Shown here: in pieces, positions 1 through 28,832 of the stretch
Layout of the letters: each line of letters starts with the position of its first letter
Position numbering within the stretch: position 1 is the first letter of the stretch
DNA from: Siniperca chuatsi
Lineage: Eukaryota > Chordata > Actinopteri > Centrarchiformes > Sinipercidae
Length of the DNA: 64,000 nucleotides
Direction of reading: 5' to 3'
NCBI RefSeq assembly: GCF_020085105.1
Contig: NC_058044.1
Span: 29,020,206-29,084,205, forward strand
The notes under the pieces: model-generated
Database searches by the model: none
Told to the model about the DNA's origin: nothing
The model's input: only the letters and a program-made list of their open reading frames with translations
Program-made: the position numbers and the translations under genes

Positions 1-1113
1 GTACAACGAATCACAGAGAGAGGATTTGCTGTAGAGAAAATATTTAGGCGTGTATAGTCGTAGTTATTTAAAATCTTACATATGACATTACGATGCAAAC
101 AAAAAACTTTGTGTCCTATCTCTGGCTCGACAAATTTATTTTTTGTAATCATTCAACCAGAAGAAGCCATCAGAGATTAAGGACATATTCCTAAAACTTA
201 TATCCCTCAACTTTTTGTTAAATGCCAAAAACTGGATGAGAAGATCAATACTCTTATATCTGTATGGTAAATATCAAGCCAGAGCCAGGAGTCAATTAGC
301 TTAGCTTAGCATAAGGACTTGGAACAGTGGGAAACTGCAATCTTGGCTCTGTCCAAATCTCAAAAATCCACCTACCAGCACCTCTAAAGCTCACTAATTA
401 ACATGTTGTATCTCCTTTGTTAAACTGTCAACGACAGAGAGTTAGGTGCTGAATTCTCTTTATGCTAACCTCAGCTAATCGACTCACAGCTAGCTCCATA
501 CATAAGACACAGACATATGAGCGGTATTAAACTTCCAATCTAACTCTCAGCAATAAACCTAATAAGCGTATTTGACCAAAATGTCTAACTGTTCGTTGAA
601 TATAATAAATTAAAATGGAATTCATCTTTAGTCTCACCTAAGTCACATAACAAACAAGTGTTTTTTCTTCAGGGAAACCATAAAACCTGCCCATTTTTAT
701 ATCTAATGGTATTATACCTGAACATGCTACAACTGGACACATCTTTTACTTTTAATGAAATTCTACTTCACATAAGGTTCTACACCTTTCTTTCATGAGA
801 CAATATGTTTGGAATCTGGTTTTGTACCAAATATCAACAGACCTTCTTTCCTTATACATAAGGAACAATTTATAATTTTGAAAAATTAAAAATAAATGAA
901 TCACACAAAATAAATGTTTCACCTCACTATTCTAGGATGTCCATGAAAGTACATTAATGCATCCTTGTCAATAGAATACATTAATGCCACATGCAAAATT
1001 TTAAAACTAAGTAGTAAAACAGGAGGCTTCAAAGTCAACTGCCCACTCTTTTACAGTGCAGTAGATTAGCTTGTACATTAAATTTAATTAATTTTCTTTA
1101 ATTCACTCCCTAG
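1..1113. other. pecam1 upstream intron sequence with a diverged foldback MITE
   Basis: No exon is recognisable. About 195-605 is a diverged copy of MITE family A (see 12645-13117): GCTTAGCTTAGCATAA near 300, with a degenerate reverse-complement arm ending in AAAATGTCTAACTGTTC near 590. The signal-peptide exon expected 5' of Ig1 was not found. Confidence 0.55.
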
Positions 1114-18368
<17,255 letters not shown>

Positions 18369-18524
18369 TGATTACCGCCTTCTTTTCTTCACACACCGCT
18401 CTGTTTCCCTTCCCACTCCCATCTCTTATCCACGCTTTTTTTGCAAACTCTACCAAGTACATTCTCACTTTCCAATCAGTGAAACAATTGACTGCTAAGT
18501 TAGCTGTAAATATTTGTTTATCTT

Positions 18525-18530
18525 AATAAA
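18525..18530 (+). promoter_or_regulatory. polyadenylation signal of the long pecam1 form
   Basis: AATAAA lies 157 bases after the TAG stop, giving a short 3' UTR of about 180 bases. Confidence 0.7.
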
Positions 18531-18889
18531 GGCATGTGACATATCCTTACTGTGTTTGGTGGTGTGTTTATCTTGTGTGATGGCGGGCTATGATATTACA
18601 GCTAAAAAGACATTTGATAAGCAGAAAAACACTTGGCTGTCATGTAACATTATCTTTTTATTGTTAGTTCCTCAAAGTAACACAAGCGCTTCATTGTCAG
18701 CAAATGACTTTATTTTCCATTTGCATTGGTACAGAGTGCAAACACACTGGAATTCTTGTATGGCTCTCTCAGTCATATAAAAAAGGGAAAGAAGAGGGTG
18801 GTGGGGGTACAACAAAATTAAGGTTAAATAAAAATACAAAAATATAAATAGATGTACCATTATGTACAGTATATAAAGTGCCTTTGTTG

Positions 18890-18978
18890 GGGCGCCCCAG
18901 TAGCTCACCTGTGCCAGTTCCTGTCTCTCTTCAGCTATTCCGATCAAATAAAGCCAAAAAGCCCCCAAAATAAGTTCC
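18890..18978 (+). mobile_element. internally deleted SINE
   Basis: The SINE head (GGGGCGCCCCAGTAGCTCAC) is joined directly to the SINE tail (CCTGTCTCTCTTCAGCTATT, then AATAAAGCCAAAAAGC). The middle, including the B box, is missing. Confidence 0.65.
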
Positions 18979-19892
18979 TTTGTTGCGTGTAGGTGTACTC
19001 AAGTGAGCATGTGCACTAGCTCACACAGGTTTCACCAGCAGGCCTATTGGACCGTTGTGGTTGTTCTATTGCACCAAATTGTATGTGTACTGCCCCGGGT
19101 TGATTCCATTTCCTGAGGTTACGTAAATATATGTGACACTACTGTGATCTATTACATACAGTATGTATTTATGTGTAATAGAAAAAGTATACCAATGTAC
19201 AGTGGATAATATACAGAGTATAGTAGGTTTATAGAAAGAAAGATGATCCAAATATTATGTACCACCATGTAAATATAATATAAGTATTTATGTAAAAATG
19301 TCTATTTATATATGTATAGTGAGTATGTCTGTATATCAGTGTGCAATCATATATGATAATGTATCATCTCACAATGATACAGGGAGAAATTCATTATTTT
19401 AAAAAACAAATCTATCTACAATAGCCTCAGTAGACCAAATGAAATGCTGTTTTGGATGTGCATGTTTTTAGGGTGACTTTTTAACATCTGTCCAGGGACT
19501 ACAGATGAAAAATAGCCTCATGGCTAACTCTGGTGCACTTATAGCAATTTTTAGTCATGTGCATTGTCCCTGTTAAATAAACCAATAAATAAATAAAATT
19601 ATGGGAAATGTGGGAAATAACAAACTCAAGTTGAGTAGAAGTCAAAATAAACAGGGCAGGTGTAGGGAAGATGATTAAACCAAAACGGTACATTACAGTA
19701 CTTCATGGTAAAATCACACATGTGACACTGAATATCACAGACTGATCATCTGTAACTAAAGGTTTCCAAACGTTTCTAAGCTTTAATCAAACTTTGTCTT
19801 TTATTATGCCATGTAGTCACTGATGTTGATACATTCAGAATTCAGATGTTAGCCTGGGACTCTGGGTTGTACCTCAGCTTTGTTCATTTATT

Positions 19893-19893
<1 letters not shown>

Positions 19894-19977
<84 letters not shown>
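19894..19977 (+). repeat. (AC)42 microsatellite
   Basis: An uninterrupted run of 84 bases of AC. Confidence 0.98.
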
Positions 19978-19979
<2 letters not shown>

Positions 19980-21099
19980 GTGGAAATGATGGAAAAAACA
20001 ATGGCCTGGCGATGAGAGGAGCTGCTTAGGTGCATGTGCTCTATTCAGTGATGTCACAACCTGTCCACCCAACTGTGTCAGATATTGGAGAGAATTTGTT
20101 GCTTTTAATATGCTTTGTGAATTTAACCCTAACCGTTAATAAGAGTTTCAGTCAATGTACTGTATATTGCAACAGTGTTGTTTTCCCCTAGTATCCACCA
20201 CTAAGGGGCGCCATTGCATCAATAGTATACAGCAAATAATTCTTCATCCCCCTCACTTCACAGTTGTTTTCAGTGTTTGTTGGTGGCACATAGATCCATC
20301 TTGTGACAGAACATTTAAGTTCACTACAGGATGTTGGATAGAATCACTTCTTAGGATATTACATGGCCTTACCACTGAAAACTGCAATGGACAGAAATTA
20401 ATACCAAAGAAAATTACAGTATTTAATTTCAGGAAACATATTTTAATTACATCACGGTGACATATGCAACAGAAAACCCACATGGTATTAATTTCAGATA
20501 CTTCACAAAAGCTGGGATATGTCATCATAGGGCCTTATTTTTCAATAATTATTTTTTAGTCTATTTGAATTTTAACCCTTGATTATTATTGTAATGATGA
20601 CCTGGTCAATTTCTGATATTTATTTTCTGGTTTTTTTTATGTGAATTTTGGGGGCAGCTTGTCCTTGAATGATAGTGGGCAGTTCCCCTTCCTTTATGTC
20701 AGTCCTTCTGTCAATCATCTTCATGTGGTGATGTTGCTAATAAACTGCAGTATGTTTCATCAGCTCCTTGTTGATCTGCATGTTGGAAATTCCTGTATTT
20801 TTCAGTGGCAGTAGGAGCTTGCATTTTATTTATTTGTTTATTTTTTTTTTTTTTTTACAAATGTAGTTGTGGAATTGTTTCACTAATAAAGGCTTAAAGG
20901 TGGGGTATGCAATTCTGGAGAAATCCAATACCATGACAAATACCATGATATAGAGCGAACAACGACACAGCAAATAACACAACTAATGTTAGCTAAGTTG
21001 TGGGTTAGCAAATCAGCTCCAGACAGCGATACCCACAACTCTCCTGCTACTATAGCTAACATCACAACAACAGCATATCTTGGCAAACTAGAAAGTAAG

Positions 21100-21390
21100 C
21101 TGAATGTCCGTGGGCGTTAACGTTACCTTACACACACATATTGTGGCTGGAATAGTGTTGTGTGGCCCACCGTTGAGTCTGGTTCTGTCCGAGGTTTCTG
21201 CCTGTCAAAAGGAAGTTTTTCCTTGCCACTGTCGCCAAGTGCTTGCTCATGGTGGGATTTGTTGGGTCTCTGTAAATAATATTATAAAGAGTGCGGTCTA
21301 GACCTGCTCTGTAGGAAAAGTGCAATGAGATAACTTCTGTTATGAATTGGTGCTATATAAATAAAATTGAATTGAAAAATGTAATTGAAT
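21100..21390 (+). repeat. highly abundant teleost interspersed repeat
   Basis: It contains TTCTGTCCGAGGTTTCTGCC, AAGGAAGTTTTTCCTTGCCA, TTGCTCATGGTGGGATTTGT and a terminal GCTATATAAATAAAATTGAA. I recognise this as a very common repeat of percomorph genomes; its exact class name is not certain to me. Confidence 0.8.
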
Positions 21391-21570
21391 ATTTCCCTCA
21401 GTAGTTGGTGGAGACCAAAACAGAGCTAAAACGAGGTTAAATATTTGACTTACATTCGCCAAATGCCCAAAAAGACAACTCTAAATGAATTCTAATGTTG
21501 CACTGTGTCAGCTGGATGTGTTTGTACAAAGACTGAGTGGCCAAAGTAATCTATTAATGCAGCTTTAAAG
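21390..21570 (+). repeat. repeat family B, 3' fragment
   Basis: GGTGGAGACCAAAACAGAGC, then GTCAGCTGGATGTGT matches the second half of the family B copies at 5895 and 23500. Confidence 0.6.
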
Positions 21571-22999
21571 TAAGACGTATACAGAATTTGGCTGTCCCAC
21601 ATGAACATAGTACATTAGATGGTCATTTTTCCTATTTATATGCAATTGTCACTTTCCGTTTCTCTCTCTCTCTTTCTCAGACACACACACACACAATTCA
21701 ATCTTTCTGCATTGTTTTAAAAACAAAAAGCATTCTGCTTTATATGTAGCTGTATCGTTAGGGTAAAAAAAGGAAAAAGCTGATGGGGAAAAATTTTCTT
21801 AACAAAGAAAGTTTAGTGGAAATGTAGCAGAAAGGTGATGTGGCACCAAGAGAGGAAGCTAACGTTGTCGTGTCACTGTTATTTACGCAAGGACATTGAG
21901 CAAACATAGAGCAAAAAGTAGAAGAGGCACACAGATATGCATCAGTAATGTACAATACACTCTCTCTACAGGATGTCCCTGGTGATGGGTAGGTGGTTCT
22001 TATGACTCTAAAGGCACTGCACGAGTACTATGCACCTATAGTACATTCTTGAAAAACATATTTTTCAACAACTGTATGTCTAATTTGTGCAAAAAAACAC
22101 ACATCTGATACTTTCCAACACAGTGTATATTCATAACATTATGTGTTATTCCAATGTTTTGTTGAAAATACAACTTAACAATATGTTGTAAACAATTCAT
22201 GCTTTACAGTACTGAAAACAGCTCATCCTAAGGAGAAGGACACATTGTTTGCCATTTTAATGTTCTTTTTAATCCTCTCACATGGTGTACATTATGAATG
22301 GAGCATGCCGTAACCTGGTAATTTCAACTATGACATCAGTGTCCGCATTGTTTATTATAAACTCACATCATATTCAGAGTTCTCTATAATTGAATGTCCT
22401 GCCTCCAATAACCTCAAGGACTCCAGGGGCCTGCACTGATAGCGTTGGCATAGCAACTGCTCTTGGACTTTTTTTTAAATCACTGTATTTAAAGGTGAAC
22501 GTTCATCTCTCTCTTCCCTCTCTGTCTCCTTATTAAAATCCCATTAAGCTTTAATGACCTGAATTCATCCAAATGGTCAAAACACGAGTTCAAGCGCAGT
22601 GTACGTCGATCAGCATATCCTCATCTTTCATCCTGTCCTCCTGCTCTGAATTCATCCTGCTTATTACTGAACTTCCTGGTGCAGTCATTTATATGAGCAA
22701 TTGAATTTCCTCTTTGCTAGATTTTTACGTCCTTCTGGTTCAGTGCAGCTCAGAATCTCCTGTTGATCATCCCTAGTGAGAAAAAAAAATCTTCTTTTGA
22801 ATCCACAGTCTTCATTCATAGAATATATTTAAATACCAACACATACTAAACAAAGACTTCTGCCATTATTAGCTATAATATGTATATACACACTGATGGA
22901 AGGTAACTAAGTTAATTTACTCAAGTATTGCACTCATACTTCTTACTTGAATCATTTTATGTAATTTTATACACACATTCATGTCCCCCGCAGTATGAA

Positions 23000-23300
23000 T
23001 TGTAATTCTTTTGGTGATCCCTTAACTTATCCTCCTGTGCCATCATCAGGTCAAAAATTCACTTTGACCAATACTTTGGTTTATACCTGCAAACTAATGA
23101 CATTCCCATCAGCCTCAGCTGTACTTTGTAAGCATGCTAACACACTAAACCAGATGGTAAAGCTTATACCTGCTAAACATCAACATCTTAGCATGTGACG
23201 CTGTGAAAATGTTAGCATGCTGACGTTAGCATTTAGCTCAAAGCACCACAGTGCCTAAATACAGCCTCACAGAGCCGCTAGCATGGCTGTAGACACTTGT
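23000..23300 (+). repeat. interspersed repeat family C copy
   Basis: TGGTGATCCCTTAACTT, CATCAGGTC, CCAATACTTTGGTTTAT, ACCTGCTAAACATCAACAT and TTAGCATGCTGACGTTAGC are collinear with 42065-42300. Confidence 0.7.
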
Positions 23301-23499
23301 TACACTGTATCAGTATATAAAGTAGTTATTATAATAATAATAATCATCATTTTGCATAAAGAGTACTTTTACTTTTGATACTTTAAGTACATTTTGCTGG
23401 TGATACTTCTACACTTTTGGCTATAACAAATATTTTAATATTAGGTTAATGATTGATCACAGACTTGTATGTGAAACGATTCACTCATAGTGATGAAGC

Positions 23500-23960
23500 C
23501 ACCATGAATTACCACCAGACTCTGCAGCTCCCCTCAGCTCTGTGGAGCTTTACGGCGTCTTTCAGCTCGTTGTTTTGGTTTTCCGGCCCGCAACTTTACA
23601 GCTTTGGTCCAGTCTCACCACTCTCATTGCGTCGTTTTTGGCTGCAGGCAGCAGGTTTTCAGCAAAAAAGCTCTAAAAAGTCACCTACACTTTCTGCCCA
23701 GCACCTATCGGCAGACAAACAAAGTTAGCGACCGGCTGGTGAACATAGTGGAGTATTTAGCCCCAGGAGCTGATGGAGACCAAAACAGAGCTAACAGGAG
23801 AGTGAATATTGGACTACAAAATGTCTTCTATGTGTCACTAGTAAACTGTTTGCTAACAAGTTCGCCACATCAACCTAAATGATGATAATAATGTCAGTGT
23901 TGTGTTCACAGCTTGTCTCTGCTGCCCCCAAGTGCCCAAAAGAATCAGTTATTTAGTTTT
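23500..23960 (+). repeat. interspersed repeat family B, fullest copy
   Basis: It spans GAATTACCACCAGACTCTGC to CTGCTGCCCCCAAGTGCCC and aligns by eye with 5895-6300 and 14635-15130. Open frames across it are fortuitous. Confidence 0.75.
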
Positions 23961-26869
23961 AAATAACATTTTGATTAGATTTTTATTTGTAATATAATAT
24001 TTTATACTGTTATTGCTACTTTTACTTTAGTAAAGAATAGGAGTACTTCCTCCACCACTCAGTAACTGTACAAAGTATTAGAGACATTTTCCTGACATTG
24101 AGTTGCAGCTTAGTAGTCTCAAAGCTTAAAAATGTACCTCTAACTTGCCTGTTTCTCATTCACTACATGTCATTCTGGTGTTAGATTTACTGAGGTAAGT
24201 AGATATAAGTAGGATAACTGTCTTTACCTGGATTTATTTGATCCAATTACCTGAATATTTGGTCCACATCTCTAATATGGAGGTCTCTGACATGATTAAG
24301 CAATCCCCCAGCAACACTTACTGAAAACAACTTTATTGTAACTGATGCATTTTGGCTTGTGGCCTTCATCAGGTCACTGCTTTCCCTTCTCCATGCACCT
24401 TGTGAGTAGAAAACATGCCAAAAAAAACAATTCTACTCAGAAAGAAGCACAGACATATCATTTAATTTGAATCTCCTCTGAATTCCTACCATCTCCCATC
24501 ATTATACACAGTAGACTGTTCAGGGTTGACCTGCCTGATTCCATAAAAGTTAAACAAATGGTAAAAAGGAGATGACATTTGCAGAACATATCAGCAATAT
24601 TTGCATTTAAAAATTGCCCTTGATAAAATGAACAGATAGCCTCTCCCTTTACCAGTGAATTAACTGTTTCATGTCTTGCAGAAACTGTGAGAGTTAACAT
24701 GAAAGGCGCAGCTGCCATAGGGGTGTGTGGAGATCACACCTAGTGAAAACTACTGTAGGACTGTACTGTAAGTGCGGACCATAAAGAATTTGTGAATTTG
24801 TCTTCAGAATGAACCATAATTACCTAATGTCATTTAAATTTTACAATTTGTATTAATTCCATGATATTAACGACTTACTCGTAAAAAGACGATACACATT
24901 ATGATACAGTGAGTCTTAGTTTGGCATGAATATATTTTGGTTTCTCTTTTGTGACAGATTGGAGGATGTGGCCAAACCATGTGCAAAAGTGACAAACTGA
25001 CAAATTGACAAATTGCTTCAGTCAATGCTTTGTCAAACTGACGAGTGCCAGAAGTTCATGACACGTATGGATTGCATTTAACGCAGAGAAGGAGGCTATT
25101 TGTCTTTTTGTCCTTGCTGGAAAGAAAATGTAAAGCTTAAACTGAGACATTAAGGTGCTACAGTAGATACAGTATTTGTAGTACAAGCACTATTACTCCA
25201 TACGCATACACCAAATCTGTTATCCTCAGTGAAGTATTGACAGAATCTAGTTAAAGCAAAGTAACAGCAGTCCACTGAGCACTGCAGTCATTTCACACCT
25301 TGTGTACAAAGACTGACGGCAAACATGTCATTAGCTACCTTAACTGATTAGTTATCCATGTGATTCTATAACAACCATATCATATCACATTTCAAAGTCA
25401 GAGATGTAGAATTAAGGGAGCTAAGGATGAATACTAAGTTGCCTTAACATTGTTGCTTCAGTCAGAAGAGTGTGTTGCCAGGAAACTGAACCAACTTTCG
25501 ATCCTCAATCTCACTTTGCAGCCCATCGGCATGAATTCTGACCAAAAATTGCCTGCTGTGTCACAGGCAAAGCATTTAATTCCAAAATGAGATATCCATC
25601 ATTTAAAAACATCCCATCTTGTCTTAAAATGCAGCTGACTGCATTACCGCAGAAATCGTCCTGGAGTGCTACTGAACCTGTGAGGTAGCAGTTATTAAGG
25701 TCAGTACAGTCTCCACCTTCATGCAGTGGGATAACATGAGCCACTTTCCAAACACAATGTCATACGCGATGTAAAGAGTCTGCGAGTAATCATACTCAAA
25801 CAAATGGCCTGTGGCAGCACAAAGTCTTCTGAAATCTGAACGACAGTATTCTGATTTGATGATAAACATCTGTCTGATTTAATAACTAGAAGCATTTTTT
25901 TATTGAATTCAGCTGGGTGTGAGTAGAGACTGCTCACTAAGTGAATGTAGTATCCCAACTTAATTGTCTGTTCTGACTGCAGTTGTGCATTTATCCCTTA
26001 AAATGCCTAAATATTGAGCATCACCCAGGCTTTAATCCTCTACTTAAAGAGTACTGCTAAGTCAGGAGTAAACCAGGTGGTCAGTCAATCTTTTGTCTAA
26101 ATGTGTTTGATTGAGCCACATAGAGACTAAAAGTCAGGAGCTCTGCTGCTTCAATTTTGATTATTCTTTTTTAATCTGTCTCTTTTGAGTTCCCCGACTT
26201 TATGAAAGAAATACTAAATCGCTGGACCCTAAGGGTTTGATTCATTCAAGTTTGTACAATATTTCTAATGCAAGTGAACAATGAAAGGTTTAATACATCA
26301 GAAGCTACGATTCTATCATTTCTGTTGCTGAGAAATACTGAGTTATACTGTAGATCACGACTTTTTCTCAAAACTGATACTACTACTGACATTTTCTAAA
26401 GAAGCACTTTGTTGATGGGGGTCTTGGACCATTTTTCTGATTCATTAGCAGTCTGAGTAATAACTTAGACCTATTTACCAATACACTGTGATATAATGAA
26501 GCAATCACCTGTGTCACAGTCCAGTGTGACCTAAGCCAAACTTTAATACTGTATACTATATACATAAAAGAATAATGTAGTTACTGTGACAAGCCTTCAG
26601 GCTATTCTGTCTTACATCCACTGAAACATCAGCAGGGCAGCACTGTTCGCTGACCACCTGATGTTCCAGCTTTACTGCATTTGAGTCTGGCCCTTAACAA
26701 ATAGCTTAAATACTTGAGCACTGTCTCAAAATCTCTTGATATTCGGCACTCTCTGCCCTCTTTTAGCTGTACACAAAAATATATGTCCTCAAAAATGATT
26801 CCGCCCAAACCTTTTAGGTTCTGTTTTGGCCCCCTATCGGCTTACAAATAAATTAAGTTACTGATTTTT

Positions 26870-27150
26870 ATTTATGATCATTCTGAAGGATGTAGTTTGT
26901 GGTGCAGTTGAAGTGTACTGCATTAAACAGAGAGGTGTTTCTGTTATTCAGCCTACTCTCATTGATATAAATAATAGAAACACCTGTCAGTATAACTCAA
27001 TACAATTCAACAGCACCACAAACCACATCCTCAAAAATGACTATCCAGTTGAATCAACACCTCCTTAAAACTATTTCAACAAAATGGAACATTATAACCT
27101 TCACGAAGGACGTATTGCAGCTAGGTGTACCTAATAAACTGGCAACTGAG
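26870..27150. repeat. foldback MITE
   Basis: The left arm GGATGTAGTTTGTGGTGCAG, then AGAGAGGTGTTTCTGTTAT is the imperfect reverse complement of the right arm AATAGAAACACCTGTCAGT, then CAGCACCACAAACCACATCC. The right flank has GTGTACCTAATAAACTGGCA, the end of a very common vertebrate MITE. Confidence 0.7.
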
Positions 27151-27329
27151 TGTATGTCTTGAAGATTAACAAAGGAAGAACTTCCTCGCCTACTTCTGAG
27201 TTTTTTGTTCGGGAGATCTTAACACATCACATGTTGCACCAATAAGATTCACATTCAGTTTGCCTCCATACTCCACATCAAGGGCTATAGCTACCATTGA
27301 GGACACATTGTATTGTTCTGAGAATTTAA

Positions 27330-27480
27330 GGAGTTTAAGAATCAGAAACAGCTTTATTGCTGTAGGTAGTAGGTTTACACATAGAAGGAATATGGTTTCG
27401 AGTTTTTGGTGCAAAACAATAAACATAGTAGAAATATAAAGAAAGATAAAGCAAGGGCCGCAGGTCAAGAATCACAAATA
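27330..27480 (-). mobile_element. LINE 3'-tail fragment, antisense
   Basis: AAGAATCAGAAACAGCTTTA followed by GTAGGTTTACACATAGAAGG resembles the reverse-oriented tail of teleost L2/CR1-like LINEs. Confidence 0.5.
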
Positions 27481-27840
27481 TAAAAGTTGACAATGAGATA
27501 TTAAAGATTATTTGAAAATATTATTTAAAAAATAATAAAGAATATGTACAGTATGACTGTTATTTAAATTACAGTTTGTGCAATGTGCAAAATATTTACA
27601 TGGGAATTTAAGCAAACCGGGGGTGTTCTACTGCTAAAACATTACACATGGTGCATATGTGATTGGGTGATTCCAATATTTTAAAGTCAGTATGTCGGTT
27701 AGCTGCAATACCTCCCTTTACTAAATAAAACAACAAGTCAGTAAAAAATATCATCACAGTGAAATGGGATGAAGCACAACACCAGGAGCATGGAGAAAAA
27801 TAGACTCCTTTTTATATTAAAATCAACCTCAAGCTTTCCC

Positions 27841-28320
27841 CTAAAGGGTCAGTTCACCCAAATTTAACCCCCCCCCCACATTTTCTCACCTACCCTTAGT
27901 GGTGCCTAGCCATATGTATAGTTTTGGTTTCATTTGCCCAGGTTTTAAGATAAATTTTAAGATTTCTGAAGCTACCTCAGACAGTCTTAATAAAAACTGT
28001 TGATGGGGTGTTCTGTGGATTATCCAGACAGGGACTATGTTTCGGGAAAGAGACATTGTTGTTCTTTTTTTTTTTTTTCTTAATCCTCTGAGCACCACAC
28101 ACACAAAAAAAAATCTATTTATCTCTAGAGTATTGGGGGCAGGGGCAGTTATCTTAGGAACAGATAGAGTTGTTAAGACTTTGCCCTGTCCCCTTTGCAA
28201 ACACAAAAACACGCCCCCCCATAGTTGCATCAGTTAAAGTTATAAACACCCCATAGCCTGAAAAAATACTGTAAATACCCAAGTTACAACATAGTTGACA
28301 TATTTCACTTTTAGAACTTA
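27841..28320 (+). repeat. probable interspersed repeat with poly-T tract
   Basis: AAAGGGTCAGTTCACCCAAA followed by a C-run and CATTTTCTCACCTACC is the opening of a common teleost repeat. A 15-base T run lies near 28065. Confidence 0.5.
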
Positions 28321-28627
28321 TCATTTTTTTTTACACATTTGGATTAACAAAAAGAATACTGTATGTAGTAGCTACAATAAGATTGAAACTGTGTTTAGAT
28401 ATAAATAACTTTGTCGGTTTAAAAGGTGTGGGTGCTTGAAAAAAAAAATCATGTTTTCCGCACGGTTTTCCATGATCCCCGTGTGTTATCGCAGTGTATG
28501 GTTCGCACTCAGGGCTGATCTGTGTCGGCATGCCAGCAGAGAGCAGGGAGCGCCGCTCATTCACTTCCAGGTGCAGACCGTTGCGGTCCAGTCACATTTC
28601 AACACGAGCAGCTTTCGGCCTGATAAA

Positions 28628-28639
28628 TGCGCATGCGCA
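28628..28639 (+). promoter_or_regulatory. NRF1 site in the p4hb promoter
   Basis: TGCGCATGCGCA is a perfect match to the NRF1 palindrome (YGCGCAYGCGCR) and lies about 195 bases upstream of the p4hb ATG in a locally CpG-richer stretch. A CCACG core, the XBP1/ATF6 half of ER-stress elements, lies near 28673 as GCCACGTTA. No complete ERSE (CCAAT-N9-CCACG) was seen. Confidence 0.6.
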
Positions 28640-28832
28640 CTACGTCTGACCCCTCCGGTTTCTGCGTGCATTGCCACGTTAGTAGCGGTAGACACAAAAT
28701 ACCAGCTACTCCCCCAACCTTAAATAAGGAAAAAGACCAAAACTAAGACCAATTTCTCAGCTAAACCGTAGCCGGCCGTGTCTGCAGCTCTCATCTCTCA
28801 GTCAGAAAGAATACTCGACGACAACTACCGTT

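Larger units (their letters stand above)
18531..28620. other. gene-poor spacer between pecam1 and p4hb
   Basis: No open frame here shows splice-supported family homology. The stretch holds the SINE remnant at 18.9 kb, a long CA repeat, repeat families B and C, an abundant teleost repeat near 21.2 kb, a foldback near 26.9 kb, a LINE tail near 27.3 kb and low-complexity sequence. Short regulatory elements could be hidden and would need cross-species conservation to see. Confidence 0.6.

Noticed and set aside
27886..28230. 114-codon minus-strand frame just before p4hb
   Set aside because: It runs through a repeat with poly-T and poly-C tracts and has no recognisable domain.
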